Assembly: GCF_964204645.1 (NCBI RefSeq)
Contig: NC_134033.1
Location: forward strand, 15,316,155-15,380,154
Source of the DNA: Tubulanus polymorphus
Taxonomy: Eukaryota; Nemertea; Palaeonemertea; Tubulaniformes; Tubulanidae
Reading direction: 5' to 3'
DNA: 64,000 nucleotides
Made by a program: the position numbers and the translations under genes. A model generated the notes under the pieces. That model was not told the DNA's origin and did not search any database. It saw only the letters and a program-made list of their open reading frames with translations. Every line of letters starts with the position of its first letter. Position 1 is the stretch's first letter. Shown here piece by piece: positions 1-11,939 of this stretch.

Positions 1-767
1 CGTATCGGGTAACGGTTGAACATTGTTACCGGTCGTCATTAGATACGAGTATGCCGACGCCAACGAATTATAAATAACAGTAACTTGTTGGAAATCGTTT
101 GAACCGATGAAATGAAATCCGCATTTTGTTGTGAGGCGTCATTCTCTTAGCGAAAGGCGTAACATAATGGTGATAATAGAATACGGGTAAAGTCGTTATC
201 GATTTTCGGGCTGAAGGGTTTGTTTGCTTGAATTCGCTGTAATGTATACGCAGAGTTGAGTAAATTAATCGCGGCGAAATGACGTGACAAAAGACATGAT
301 CAAAAAGAGATTCTTTTTTCTAAAATCTTTCATTTATTATATATTATATTTTTCGTATCTAAAAATGACGATGAATTTTTTTTTGATTTTCTAAAAGTAT
401 ATCATCCATACATAAGCATATATTGTATACTCTGTATCAAAAGTGATTTAGCTCTTTTCAATTTTCCATAGGTTTAATATATTACACTTTCTGCATCGAA
501 AAATGATTTCAATGTATGTTACCCAATTTTTGAGGGGGATAGATGTAATTTCTCTAAATTTCTTCAGTAATCAACAAGAGATTTTTTGAATCTTCTGTGT
601 ACGGTAGGCCTTACCCTAAATTACTGTGCTTTCTGTATAAAAAAAAAATCATTTTCTATCCATAATTCTATATTTTAATGTATACCTAACCCAATTTTTC
701 TGGGGGTATTTCTCGATTGCATAGGTGTTGAAATGATAAGTGAAATTCTGAATTAAATCGTTTTTTA
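1..767. other. Gene-free AT-rich DNA at window start
   Basis: No ORF or splice-supported exon was found. The stretch near 440-720 holds loosely repeated phrases ('cccaatttttgagggggat' near 521 and 'cccaatttttctgggggta' near 690), suggesting a diverged tandem duplication of about 170 bp. Confidence 0.4.
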
Positions 768-945
768 GGCTAGAAAATCGATACATTGTTTCGCGTTTTT
801 GCTGAGTTTAAAAGTTGACCCGACCGGCCGTCTATCTATCCTGTACATTACTTTTCCAAATCATGATAAAGCTATTGTGATTACAAATTTAATTGCAGTT
901 TACAAAAATGATTATGAGAAACAAGGTATCATTTTTAGTTTAGCC
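768..945 (-). mobile_element. MITE, PIF/Harbinger-like family, minus orientation
   Basis: The ends are imperfect inverted repeats: GGCTAGAAAATCGATAC at the left, and a right end whose reverse complement reads GGCTAAACTAAAAATGATAC. The element is flanked by TTA on both sides, a 3-bp duplication typical of PIF/Harbinger elements. The interior carries the family signature 'gacccgaccggccg', seen inverted in the copies near 34.1 and 52 kb. No transposase is present, so it would be non-autonomous. Confidence 0.6.
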
Positions 946-1043
946 TTATCATTTTTCTATTTTGCATACTGAAGCATTTGCCAGATATAAAAGACATCTT
1001 TTGCTCAAGTTGAATCGGATAAAATGAAAGTGAACCATAAAAG

Positions 1044-1679
<636 letters not shown>

Positions 1680-1731
1680 ATAGCGGAACCTCGTTTCAAC
1701 GAACATCAGGAGACCAGACAATCTTTTCGTT
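1680..1731 (+). mobile_element. Partial copy of the pogo/Tc1-type MITE end
   Basis: The sequence from 1681 (tagcggaacctcgtttcaac) nearly matches the left end and first 40 bases of the MITE starting at 1752. It looks like a truncated second copy or a tandem duplication of the left end. Confidence 0.55.
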
Positions 1732-1751
1732 ATAACCGATAGTTCTATATA

Positions 1752-1877
1752 CAGCGGAACCTCGTTACAACGAACTTCAGGAGACCAGAAAATCCCAATT
1801 GTTAGTGACGAAATTCTGTTTGTAATAACCGAAAAATATAATTTCATGCCCGAGATCTTTATAGCGAGGTTCCACTG
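1752..1877 (+). mobile_element. 126-bp MITE with TA target-site duplication (pogo/Tc1-mariner type)
   Basis: The left end reads CAGCGGAACCTCG. The right end, read in reverse complement, is CAGTGGAACCTCG. TA lies immediately outside both ends (1750-1751 and 1878-1879). Ends of the form CAGTGGAACCTCG with a TA duplication are typical of pogo/Tigger-like non-autonomous elements. The interior encodes nothing recognisable. Confidence 0.8.
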
Positions 1878-1879
1878 TA

Positions 1880-2500
1880 TTTCAGTTTGTTTCAAATGTT
1901 TATTTTTGTCTAACTCTATCACACCATCTTCTCGTTTAAATTTCGCGAAAGCAAAGATTTCACATCGAATTATCATTTTCTATTCACAGACTTCGGTATA
2001 AAATGGCGACTATGGATACGGCACAAAGAACACTTTTACTTTGCTGTCAGTTATAATTTGAACAAGAAAATAGAGACACGCCGCCGCGCTCTTCTAGATC
2101 GATTCCAGAGGTAACGCAGAGATGTTAACGGGTATGAATTCAATACTGTTCATATCGTAAAACACACGTCGAAAAGTTTCTTGGATGCGCAGGGGCTGTG
2201 AAGAGAACCAGAAAGAAGGCGGTGGAAAAAAGCGGAGAATTTTCCAGAAAAGATTCGCCGAAGTTTCACTTATAGAAACGTCGATATTCGGCAGACCGAA
2301 TGGGGGAAAAATACTGAATTGAATTTCATTTTCTAAAAATATTTGTCGACTATTTTTAATAATACTCCGGCAATATTCGTTTAGTGGAGCCGTATTAACC
2401 GGCTGTAGAATAAATATATCGTGCAGTATTTTAATAATAATAATATAATTATATATTTATTTATTTATCAATATATGTGTAAGATCTTTATAATGATTTA
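1880..2500. other. Unassigned AT-rich DNA
   Basis: No gene was detected. The 2420-2480 portion is nearly pure A/T ('ataataataatataatt') and probably marks the 3' tail of the LINE fragment that follows on the minus strand. Confidence 0.35.
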
Positions 2501-2755
2501 ATATACATTTTGCTACATAATTAAAAGGACATCCCCCCAATCCTTAAGGCTGTACCAAAAAAGGAGAATGCCCTGGAAATGAAAAAAACAAAACAAATCA
2601 AAATGCACCACCACCAGTCAGGGTAACTAAACAATGACATGGAACAGAAGATATACCAGTTTACAGTTTATTTGACAAACTCAAGGTCTACAAATTAGAC
2701 AATATGAGTGAAAAATAGAACATTATACAAAATAACATAGCGGCGAATGCCGTGT

Positions 2756-3033
2756 TTACATAAATATTTTAGCAATTTTACTTATAAAGATACATAAATT
2801 ATAAAGTGTTCTGATGTTTTTTGTCTGTATAAGGGAGGAGAATTTATACTGGTTTGGATAAATTGAAAATTTTCTGTCAATGTGCCTGGTCCTTAAATCG
2901 TCAAGGTTTGGACAACATAATATATAGTGAAATTCGTCCCCTATAGCACTGTTGCAAAGAGGACAAGTCCTGCTTTCTCTGGGTACTTTCATCCATCTAC
3001 CAGTTTCAATTGGAAGTTTTTGGAGTTTGTTTT
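2756..3033 (-). pseudogene. 3' fragment of a non-LTR retrotransposon ORF2-like protein
   Basis: The minus-strand frame contains LPIETGRWMKVPRESRTCP followed by a Cys-x2-Cys...His...Cys pattern (CPLC...H...C). This is the C-terminal zinc-binding tail found after the reverse transcriptase of many invertebrate LINE-type elements. A stop lies just upstream of the surviving frame, near 3034, and no reverse-transcriptase motif follows beyond it, so this is a 5'-truncated copy. The 3' side (2755 down to about 2410) has an AATAAA-type signal and ends in AT-rich simple sequence, as expected for a LINE tail. The assignment rests on motif recognition, without a search. Confidence 0.65.
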
Positions 3034-3084
3034 ACAAATGGAAAACAAATAATGATATAATGATATTGATAATAATGTAGATAT

Positions 3085-3166
3085 GTGGTCGGCCGGGTCA
3101 TTTTTTAAGCTCAGCAGAAATGAAAAACCAGTTTTCAATTTTTCTAGCCTAGGTTAGATATTTTTC
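3085..3166 (+). mobile_element. Truncated Harbinger-like MITE end
   Basis: It carries the family block 'ggtcggccgggtcattttt' followed by 'aagctcagcagaaat' and ends in 'tctagcctagg'. This matches the right half of the 34051-34273 element. Confidence 0.5.
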
Positions 3167-3199
3167 AGTTAAAAATAGAGATTTTGCTGTTTTTAGACC

Positions 3200-4960
3200 A
3201 AATAAATCAAACTCTTATGATTTTATTGATTCGATCTAGTTCACGATACTGTTTTCTGTTGATTCATTTGCGTGTTTGGATTTGCAAGAATATTTCAGGT
3301 AGTTTTGTTCTATTTTTAAAAACAGAAATGATATCTGTGAAAATTTGCCTCAAACGACGTACATAAATAGGATAATCTCTTTATGAACTGTCTAAGTTCG
3401 TAATAACGCCGCAATCCTTTATAACATATGTATAATATATAGAAACTCTATTGTCAAAGAAAACTTTTATGACAAGTACATTAATTATATAACAATATCC
3501 AGTACAAAGATGACGGATAACAGTATACAAAGCCAATATAGATATTATTGATTTTGAAATAGGGATTGTCCCTGTTATTTATTTGGTTGGTAAATTTCGT
3601 TTGATTTTCTGATTGAGTGTCCCTTACAGACCCACATATTATTAGCACGATTAGGCGAAAGAGGTCGTCTTTCCACTATCCGTACTGGAAATAATAGGTT
3701 ATATTAGTGATAATATCTGTAAAATTAAGAGTTTAATATCACTGCTCTCTTAACGCAGAGAATATGTCCAATCTAACTCAAATCCGATGAAAAAACAATT
3801 CTTTATAACCCTGCCAAATTCGTCTTAAAGGATAGGATAGGATTGTAAATTTATAGCGCCTTGTAAATAGCAGGACTTATTATCAAAGGCGCTCTCCAGA
3901 CGAAGATGATGACTCGAACAGAAATGTCTTGAGCTGTGCTTTGAATGCTGGCAGAGAATCAATATCACGGTTAAAGTCATGTTTATCATCGGTGTTTTAA
4001 AAAGCACTTTTACTGCAGTTTTGATTAAACTGGTTTGATTCAATTTTCAGGAGTCCCGAGTTTCCCCTTACCGCTTGAAGCGACTATAATCGTACGTTAT
4101 ACTTGTGTTCGAAAATTTCAGCTAAACCGTTGATTTCGAAAAAAAATTAATCAAACGCTTTTCAATCGCGTTCGCGGACTAGATAATCGTCATCGTAGAT
4201 TATCAGATTACGATTTTCGAAATTATACCAAAAAAAAATCCGTTCACATCGAAAAGCGAAAAACGATAGTGAGTATGACGAGAGAAAAAATGTGTTCACC
4301 ATCAAAACATATACGCAATAACATAATACGTTCTCGCGTCTGTTACTTATTAGCTTTTTTTCTTCTGAAAATAATATTCAAAATTCTAACAGGTCACCGT
4401 CAATTAGAGAACAAAACCCCAAACCGTCGCTGAGGATGAATCGGTATTTTAGTTACGACTATAATTGGCCTTGTTTGAAATTAATACCGGTACATTATTG
4501 GTTAAAACTATAAGGGATGACGTCGATTGTAACGTCGTTCGCGTTGTTGGCGTTTATATTGTAACGTAACCCTTCCCATTGTTGAGTATTGTCAGCAGCG
4601 TCTCGTACGTGCGTTATACGTCACCTCGGGCGGTAATTAAAATAGCCCCGCGGCTGATTTCGACGTAAAAGTTTGACCGGCGTATCACAGGCGACGTACG
4701 CGCGCGCGCGCGCGCAGGTTCTCGTGTCTAAACGGATGAAAGCTATGAAGTCAAGTTGATAGGATACGTGTATTTTAATACGCGCTACTAAAATGAATTC
4801 TAAAACTTTGATGAAGTAAATATAAACACGATTCTTAAAGAGACGTGTTACACGTCTATTTGAAGACTTTATTAGATGGTGACATTTTAAAGTTTGATGT
4901 TTATTCGACTTATTGAATGACTTTGTGATCTTTGCGTGCGCGACAAGAGTGTATATATAT
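3200..4960. other. Gene-free region with a (CG)n tract
   Basis: I find no supported exon. Positions 4697-4716 are an alternating CG dinucleotide run of about 10 units. The DNA around 4500-4720 is less AT-rich than its surroundings and could be regulatory, but there is nothing specific to support that. Confidence 0.35.
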
Positions 4961-4968
4961 ATAATTAG

Positions 4969-5282
4969 AAAGTGAAAATAGTAAAATTTATAGATTATTT
5001 TAGATTTTATGGAGACACAGAGCGTTCCATTAAGAACAGAAGGTTCAATTTAGCAAGATTTTAGTGGAGAGGACTATACATGTGTGTATTCGTTTACATA
5101 AAGCGGTATTTTTGCCAAAACAAACAGAAATTGCTCGAAAAAGTAGAAATTTAACGATTATTTTAGATTTTGTTGAGACACATAGGGTTCCATTAAGAAC
5201 AGAAGGTTCCATTTAGACAAGTTTTAGTGGATGTTCGGAGAGGATTGTGTGTATTCGTTTACATAAAGCACTATTTTTTGCC
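4969..5282 (+). repeat. Two-copy tandem duplication, unit about 160 bp
   Basis: Two neighbouring blocks share 'gattattttagatttt', 'ttccattaagaacagaaggt' and 'gtgtattcgtttacataaag' in the same order, starting near 4990 and 5155. They differ by small indels and substitutions, so the duplication is not very recent. Confidence 0.75.
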
Positions 5283-5480
5283 GTTTGAACGAATACTCTG
5301 TGTAATAAATGAAGTCAATATGAATAAGTGGTTTTAGCTATCAAATTCCAAAACAAAAACTGTGTTCCATCCTCACTTAGTTTAGAAGCTGTAATTGACT
5401 GGTATCAGTTACACACTCGGTAGAGTTCGACTCAAAAGTTGAAGTTTGTTCATTTCAAATGCTTATACTGAAAACTGTCT

Positions 5481-5935
5481 AACTGGGTTCAGAACTATAT
5501 GGAACTTGGTTCAGAACTGTGGAATTGAGCCCAGAACTGTGGAACTGGATCCACAACTGTGAAACTGGCTGCTGAACTGGGTTCAGAAGTGTGGAACTGG
5601 CTGCTGATCTGGGTTCAGAAGTGTGGAACTGGCTGCTGATCCGGGTTCAGAACTGTGGAATTGAATCCAGAACTGTGAAACTGGCTGCTGAACTGGGTTC
5701 AGAAGTGTGGAACTGGCTGCTGATCTGGGTTCAGAAGTGTGGAACTGGCTGCTGATCCGGGTTCAGAACTGTGGAATTGAATCCAGAACTGTGAAACTGG
5801 CTGCTGAAATGGGTTCAGAAGTGTGGAACTGGCTGCTGATCTGGGTTCAGAAGTGTGGAACTGGCTGCTGATCCGGGTTCAGAACTGTGGAATTGAATCC
5901 AGAACTGTGAAACTGGCTGCTGAAATGGGTAACTG
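5481..5935 (+). repeat. Minisatellite, 116-bp higher-order unit
   Basis: The phrase 'gttcagaagtgtggaactgg' recurs with an exact 116-bp period at 5581, 5697 and 5813. Each unit is built from four shorter blocks of the form 'ggttcagaa[gc]tgtggaactgg'. A more diverged lead-in runs from 5481. The core word 'aactgtggaactgg' equals the terminal repeat of the fold-back elements at 28.9, 39.1 and 56.5 kb. Reading frames through the array are low-complexity artefacts. Confidence 0.9.
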
Positions 5936-5939
5936 CGGT

Positions 5940-7300
5940 ACCAATCAAAGCCGTGCTTCGATTCATAGGAAGTGACGTAGACCTCGTGCCATCCGCATTT
6001 CGAGTGCTGCTTTTTCATAGTAAAATAATAACTAATAAGTAGCTTTTTATATATTTCATTCACAACAAACTATTAGAAAGCATGAAAATACGCAACAAAA
6101 GTGTGCGAAAGAAACCAGACACGGGGCTATATGATAACCCTCAGAGATAGATTGACGTCAGTATTTTAGCATGATAAAACGATGTGGATTCGAATCCCAA
6201 ATTTTATATATCATCATACATGACGAGTTGCGGGCTCGAATCCCTAATTTCTAAATTATCCTAGGTCAGACTTCGAATCAGTTAATGGCGCAAGATACGA
6301 ATCGATACAAACTCAGAGAAATCCAGTCTTTACGAAACTTTTCACACTCTCGCGTTAGATTAACGACAACAGTTCGATGACGTGCGTCCATTCTCAGTAA
6401 CATTACACACAAATAAATGACTTTTTCTCAAAGCCGACAAAATCCCGTTTATAGAATCGGATATTGAAACATGTCTGGGCATACGATCTGTAAGATCACT
6501 ATTATCGGCGCACTAACTCGATTTAGACCAACGGACGGATTTATCTCGATTTCTGACTCCTAATCCGCGCCAATGTAAACCAAATTTCCGACGGATTATC
6601 ACCCATAGCTACGCCAACAATGGTCGGATTGTTGCCTAGCGATGATTAAACTGACGTATATCACGTTCGGTATTGAACGTCGATAATGAGTTTTAACCAT
6701 AAATAACGATGCGACGTACTACGTTTTCTGATTAATTGTCCGACGGACTTAGCAGCCGAATTGATGCCTGAACAAATGGCGATAAATTCCCCTCTGAAAA
6801 AAAAATACTTCCCGAATCTCGTAAGATGGAAACCCGTCAAAAACATTTCATCAGAGTATTGCTTCGCGGATCGCGACTGTGGTAAGCGAGGATCCGCTAG
6901 GTTGGTTCGCGAGTTGAAGCGGTCCTGCTTTCATAACCGTTTATGCAATTAATTGTAAATACTGTTTTTTTCCTCCATATACCATGGAAATGGTTGGAGT
7001 GTAATAAATATTCGTATTCGTATTCGGCATGCATGAATTCTGTCCACATTCGATTTAAAAACATTCTTTTTTCTTATAAAGTAAATTCTATAAGTCTAAC
7101 AATTCTATTCTATATATGCATGTATATATTGAAATATTAGTTAACATAGGCTAAATATGTCTACGTTCCCTAATGCTTGAATTCTTAGAAAAGCGCTGAA
7201 TAGAAGCACATTTTATTATCATCATTATTTTCATCATTGATATTAGTATTATTTATCGTAGCAATTAAGCCAAACCCAGTTTTGGTGTATGTAGGATTTT
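5940..7300. other. Gene-free region
   Basis: Only short, unrecognisable frames occur. Two tRNA B-box-like words (near 6190 and 6235) have no matching A box or acceptor stem, so I do not call tRNA genes here. Confidence 0.35.
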
Positions 7301-7311
7301 GTACTGAGGTG

Positions 7312-7430
7312 CCATCCAAACACTAGGTATTGTTAGCACCGTCCCCGTTTACTCGGGGTGCCCTACAAACACTAGGTATTGTAAGCGCCGTCCCCGTTTA
7401 CCCGGGTCCTACAAACACTAGGTATTGTAC
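7312..7430 (+). repeat. Short tandem repeat, about 2.5 copies of a 45-55-bp unit
   Basis: 'aaacactaggtattgt' recurs three times, at about 7318, 7366 and 7413. The spacers are near-identical ('agc[ag]ccgtccccgtttac'). Confidence 0.75.
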
Positions 7431-7673
7431 GTAGTCCAATCTACTTTTCTTGTAACTTCTCTGTAACGAGCTCAGCTTTTTACATCTTTCCTCTCCTCTC
7501 TGTCATTTCTCTTTTCTCTCTCTCTTTCATCTGGTGCCTGCGCTAGCGGCCTACAAGGCTTTGCAAGGCCCACATGAAAAAGCACAATACAATGTTGCAA
7601 ATTTATATATTTTTTCTCTTTTTTGAATCGTTTACTTGTAATAATGTTACGTTTTTTTGTGAAAATAAATTGA

Positions 7674-7788
7674 TATTGAAATTGAAAAAATTGTGAGCTT
7701 ACAGGGGCGCTCCATATTTTGGACGGTACCCAGGCGCCGTTGAAATTGAAAAATTGTGAGCTTACAGGGGCGCTCCATATTTTGGACG
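7674..7788 (+). repeat. 65-bp tandem duplication
   Basis: 'ttgtgagcttacaggggcgc' with identical flanks ('ttgaaattgaaaaa' before, 'tccatattttggacg' after) occurs at 7691 and again at 7756. The preceding A/T-rich stretch (7600-7690) resembles a retroelement or transcript 3' end but cannot be assigned. Confidence 0.75.
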
Positions 7789-8395
7789 TTTCCACGGTGC
7801 AGAGGAGTCGTTCACGCGATAAATTGAGAAAAAAAAACGAATATTTCGATCCTTTGACGTCTCTTCAAAGCGGGGGTTTGTGTCAACTGATTTATAATCC
7901 ATAATCTTCTCAGTGTGGATACGAAATGATGAAATTCTATCTGGAAATTTCACGGCGAAGGTGATGATCCTTGTGAAGTAAAACCCGCTCTGAAAAGCAA
8001 TTTACTTAAAAGGTAAATCTGCTTTTCAAGGATACACGAAAAATCACGCTTTTGAACGATATCTCAAAGGTGTCAACACAAAACACTACTCATTAGGGTT
8101 TCAAACCCATTTGTGTCAAGATTTCCATCCTTTGTTGACGTTTCTATTCATAGCAACCGTCGTCAAAAGCAACGGCAACAATACGGTTTTATACGTTTCA
8201 TTGTTGGTTTTGTGTTGCTTAGAAGCACGCGAAATCCGCGCTGCTTCCGTTCGTAGCGTGCGAATGCACCGACTTTCCGTTACCGAAAATGTCATCTCAT
8301 TTTTACCGAAGGGTCAAGGTCAACCAGTGCTGTTTTAAGTAATTATTGAAAGAGAAGCAAAAAAAAACGAAATTCTTTAAATTTTAGCCTAAAAT

Positions 8396-8650
8396 TTTCG
8401 ATTGGTCTACACGATTTTGGAATTCTCTTCGTTCGTTTCAATCAGAATATATATACCGATTTTTGAATATCATAATCGGTAAACCTGATAGAAGCGACCG
8501 ATATAGAGTTTAGTAGATTTTGATTGGTCTCTACCGATTTTGGAATTCTCTTCTGGCGCCTTCGTTTCGACCAGAAAATGCTCTACCTAATCCGGAATCA
8601 CGTAATCTATGAACCTGATAGAAGCGGTCGGGGAGTTTGCAATCGGCGAA
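8396..8650 (+). repeat. Two-unit repeat, also present near 54.8 kb
   Basis: Units share 'gattggtct[ac]', 'cgattttggaattctcttc' and 'aacctgatagaagcg'. The same phrases recur at 54830-55015, which makes this a dispersed interspersed family. No terminal inverted repeats were found. Confidence 0.65.
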
Positions 8651-8699
8651 ATCTGTATTCCTAAACCAAAATCGTACAATCGAAACCTGCGTTTCGACT

Positions 8700-9974
8700 T
8701 ACTTGTCAAAACTATGAGAGTTTTTTGACTCAATTCTTTGAGCGGTTTCAAAATTTTCAAAACGAAGCTTTTCTCTCATAGAGTCTGTTTCAAAATTATT
8801 GGGTTTTTCTTCAGCATAGACACACAGATAGTCACCTGTTTGTGGAAACCTATACAGCAAATAAAAGTTTTCCATCAACGCCCAGATATTAGTTTTTTCC
8901 TGTACAAAGTTAGCTTTTATTTTCACGTTTGAAAAGCTATCCGTTGTTTGTGTCACACACACACAAGGGAACTGTATAACGAACATATATCGATATTCTA
9001 TCCTAGAAAACCCCGGCGGCAAAATAACATGTACGTATATATATTTGGAGATATCATTCATTAGCCACTAACAACATAACTATATCGTGTATTCGATTTA
9101 CTGAAATCGTCATAAAGTTGAAAAGATATATACACACCTACCGCGCTGGGTTACCGTAAACCTGCTAATAAGTACAAGTATCAGTTATTTCGTAATTTCT
9201 CGGAGAAACCAACAAAAGCTTTTAGATGTAAACCTTGCCCGAAACATATTTGTTTCGGTTATATTGTATATAGGGTAATCTATTTTGATTTCTTAAACAC
9301 AATTAAATGCCGTTAAGATGTTTTTATCCTATTACATATATCAGGAATAGTTTAGATATGTATTGATCCATCCTGTATAGCCTATTGCCAATAGTACATG
9401 CTAGGTCGTTGTGACGAGGTTCAACTATATTTCATTATCACGTTACGTTTTGATAAAACTATAGATGTATTTATAAACCCTTCTGTATTCACCCCTGGCA
9501 TTTTTCACATATCTTGTGTATATTTGTATTTTTGCTATAAGCAATATCGTCAAAAGTTGAAAACAAATCATCGGAACTATCTCTTCTTTCTGTTAATGTG
9601 TTCAAGTTATTTCGTACGTTATTCAAGGAATCCCTTCTGGCTCACATTTCGTTAAAGTAAACAATTCGATTCTTGAAAAAGTATTGAAACTGCGCGGATG
9701 ATGCCGAAAATAAAAGTCCCTGCTATATATAAACAGCAACACGATTTATTGATTCCGTTTATGAAATGTTTGAATATAAAACTGTGGGATCAAGTAAATT
9801 TAAAACTCTGAGTCTTTTCTTCTTCTCTGGAGTTCGGAATTTCATAAACGAACGGTTTCTCTGCTGCTCACAAGAAAAAGAAACGAGCCACTTTTGCCAC
9901 CACCAACTGCAATAAAATTGGTAATCAGTTTATTTCTACAGATGCCCAGTCCGTTGGTGATTCAAAAAGTAAAA
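8700..9974. other. Gene-free region
   Basis: Open frames at 8699-9061 (minus) and 9398-9655 (plus) have no domain, no splice context and unremarkable composition. The 9816-9890 block is repeated at 10385-10446 ('gctgctcacaagaaa'), flanking the next MITE. Confidence 0.35.
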
Positions 9975-10233
9975 CAGTCAACCCCCCGATATACTGCGCC
10001 CACATCGGTGCAGAACGATTTTGGCGGTATTGAGAGTATGGCGGTATATCGGGGTGTTTTACTATGTATTTGTATAGGGACTTACATTGAGAAAACCTGG
10101 CGGTAGGCGGGGGTCGTGGTATATGGGAGGGTGGTATATCGGGGGTTCACTGTATTTGTATTTGAGATGTGCATTGAGAAAACCTGGCGGTAGGCGGGGT
10201 GGCGGTAGAGGGCGGTATATCGGGGGTTGACTG
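9975..10233 (+). mobile_element. MITE with CAGTCAACCCCCCGATATA ends, internally duplicated
   Basis: The left end CAGTCAACCCCCCGATATA matches the reverse complement of the right end (TATATCGGGGGTTGACTG). A second copy of the right-end motif at about 10136-10153 plus a repeated 'cattgagaaaacctggcggt' show that the right half was duplicated internally. A relative lies at 11763-11934. Confidence 0.75.
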
Positions 10234-10249
10234 TATTAGTAATGTAGCC

Positions 10250-11180
10250 TTCTAAATCAGTTAGTCATTTTGTCAAGTGTGGAATCGAGTAAAAAGAAAA
10301 CTGTTGAAAAAAATCATCGGAGGACTAAATCATAGGAAACATTTTCGGACTAACTAATGTCTGTGATCAATTAAAAAGAAAACTCTTTCGACTTTTTTCT
10401 TCTTTCTGGGGTGCGAAAAGGTTTCTGCTGCTCACAAGAAAAGAAACTCCGTTCATGCCTCAAATTAGCGTCGAATCGGATTTGATTCGATGAACAAACG
10501 CTAGTCTGTGTAAATTGCGTCGAGAATGTTTGCCCGGCGTGTTATCGTAACCAGTGTAAGTATTTACACGCAGTAAATTGCGACCGGTTATTTTTCTGGC
10601 GTGAAGTCCTCACCCGTTCACCCCTTGTGCATATACACGTCTTCTTCTAAACGATCTAACGCAATTTTACCAATTATACTCACCCGCCGATGCCTGCGCG
10701 CCGGGCTCGAGCGAGTATAGTCGCGGGTGATGATGATAATTTCACACGACGAATAGGATTGGAAATGGCGTTCTATTGAAACGACAAATATCGTTGTGAA
10801 ATGGAATCGTGAGCCATAAGTGGATTATCACATTCAATCATTGTGCTGATAAGAGCTTCCATTTGATTATCGAGCAGGAGATGAAACTAGTTATTGTGTT
10901 TTCCGTGTCAAAGGCTTTCTGACAGTCCGCGTAGTTATTGTATTTTCCGTGTCAAAGGCTTTGGCGCGATCTACGAAAACAGCTAATTTGCACAAGTGCA
11001 CTGACGTTATTATGCGGGCAATTGGCGGATATTTCTAGAAGGTAAATTGAATTACGTGTTTCCTTATAACGGGAAGAATAACCGAACAAAGCGACGAAAT
11101 CAAAATGGCGAATATTTCTCCCGCTAAACTGTAATATATGTATTTACTATAATTTTCCGGGAATATTCATACATTGCATA
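10250..11180. other. Gene-free region, mixed composition
   Basis: No exon could be supported. At 10870-10975 the phrase 'gttattgt[ga]ttttccgtgtc' occurs twice in tandem, a small local duplication. The 10490-10740 part is GC-richer and might be a conserved non-coding element, but I cannot test that. Confidence 0.35.
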
Positions 11181-11185
11181 TTGAC

Positions 11186-11384
11186 GAGGAGAGAATCCCA
11201 CAATGATAATAAAAAGTCCGAAAATGAAACTTCGAGATAGTAGTTTATTTCAACGTTTCGACTATATCCTAATAGTCATCTTCAGGAATAATGACTATTA
11301 GGATATAGTCGAGACGTTGAAATAAACTACTATCTCGAAGTTTCATTTTCGGACTTTTTATTATCATTGTGGGATTCTCTCCTC
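11186..11384. repeat. 199-bp near-perfect palindrome (fold-back element)
   Basis: The left arm begins 'gaggagagaatcccacaatg'. The right arm ends with its exact complement 'cattgtgggattctctcctc'. The arms are about 93 bp with a loop of about 11 bp ('cttcaggaata') and only isolated mismatches. A decayed relative, itself interrupted by another MITE, lies at 22080-22575. This looks like a fold-back or MITE element. Confidence 0.9.
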
Positions 11385-11762
11385 ATCACGTCAACACGGA
11401 TATAGTGTTCTACCAATCGTGATTGCATATTGACGTTAATATCGTGTATGGACACAAGGTAATAGACAGATTGGTCACTCTATCACCAACATGATTCTGG
11501 GCTCAATTCCACAGTGCACAGTGCAGGCGCGGATCCATGAGGGGAGGAATGCTTTAGGCCCTTTGAAAATATCCTTCAGAGTATCTCCTTTCTGTAACAT
11601 TTCGAGTACAAATTGTGGTTTAAGTACGTTTTGTATAAGCAGTGCCTGAAGATACTCAGAATACATCAAAATAGAATCATTTTTCGAAATTATCTGGGGG
11701 ATGACCAGCAGTTCCGCCAAAATGAGAATTCCTGAATTGAGCAACGTTTCGGCTAATGACTA

Positions 11763-11934
11763 CAGTCAGCCCAGATATACCACCCACATCGATGCAGAAC
11801 GATTTTGGCGGTATAGAGAGTATGGTGGTATATCGGGGTGTTTTATTATATTGAGATGAACATTGAGAAGATCTGTCGGTAGGTGGGGTAGCGGTATATG
11901 ATAGGGGTGGGGGTGTAAATTGGGAGGTTGACTG
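11763..11934 (+). mobile_element. 172-bp MITE with TA target-site duplication
   Basis: Its left end (CAGTCAGCCCAGATATACC) and right end (GGGAGGTTGACTG) are decayed versions of the family at 9975. TA lies on both sides (11761-11762 and 11935-11936). The interior 'gcagaacgattttggcggta' is shared with the 9975 copy. Confidence 0.75.
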
Positions 11935-11939
11935 TATTA

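Noticed and set aside
5815-6063. 82-codon minus frame over the 116-bp repeat
   Set aside because: Low-complexity translation of the minisatellite.
6180-6250. tRNA B-box-like words (also near 43473, 57990, 60715)
   Set aside because: No complete A-box/B-box spacing or acceptor stem; better read as tRNA-derived repeat fragments.
11475-11744. 89-codon minus frame with a helical look
   Set aside because: No family motif. Its start overlaps a CAGGCGCGGATCC-type element end, so it may be repeat-derived; insufficient support for a gene.
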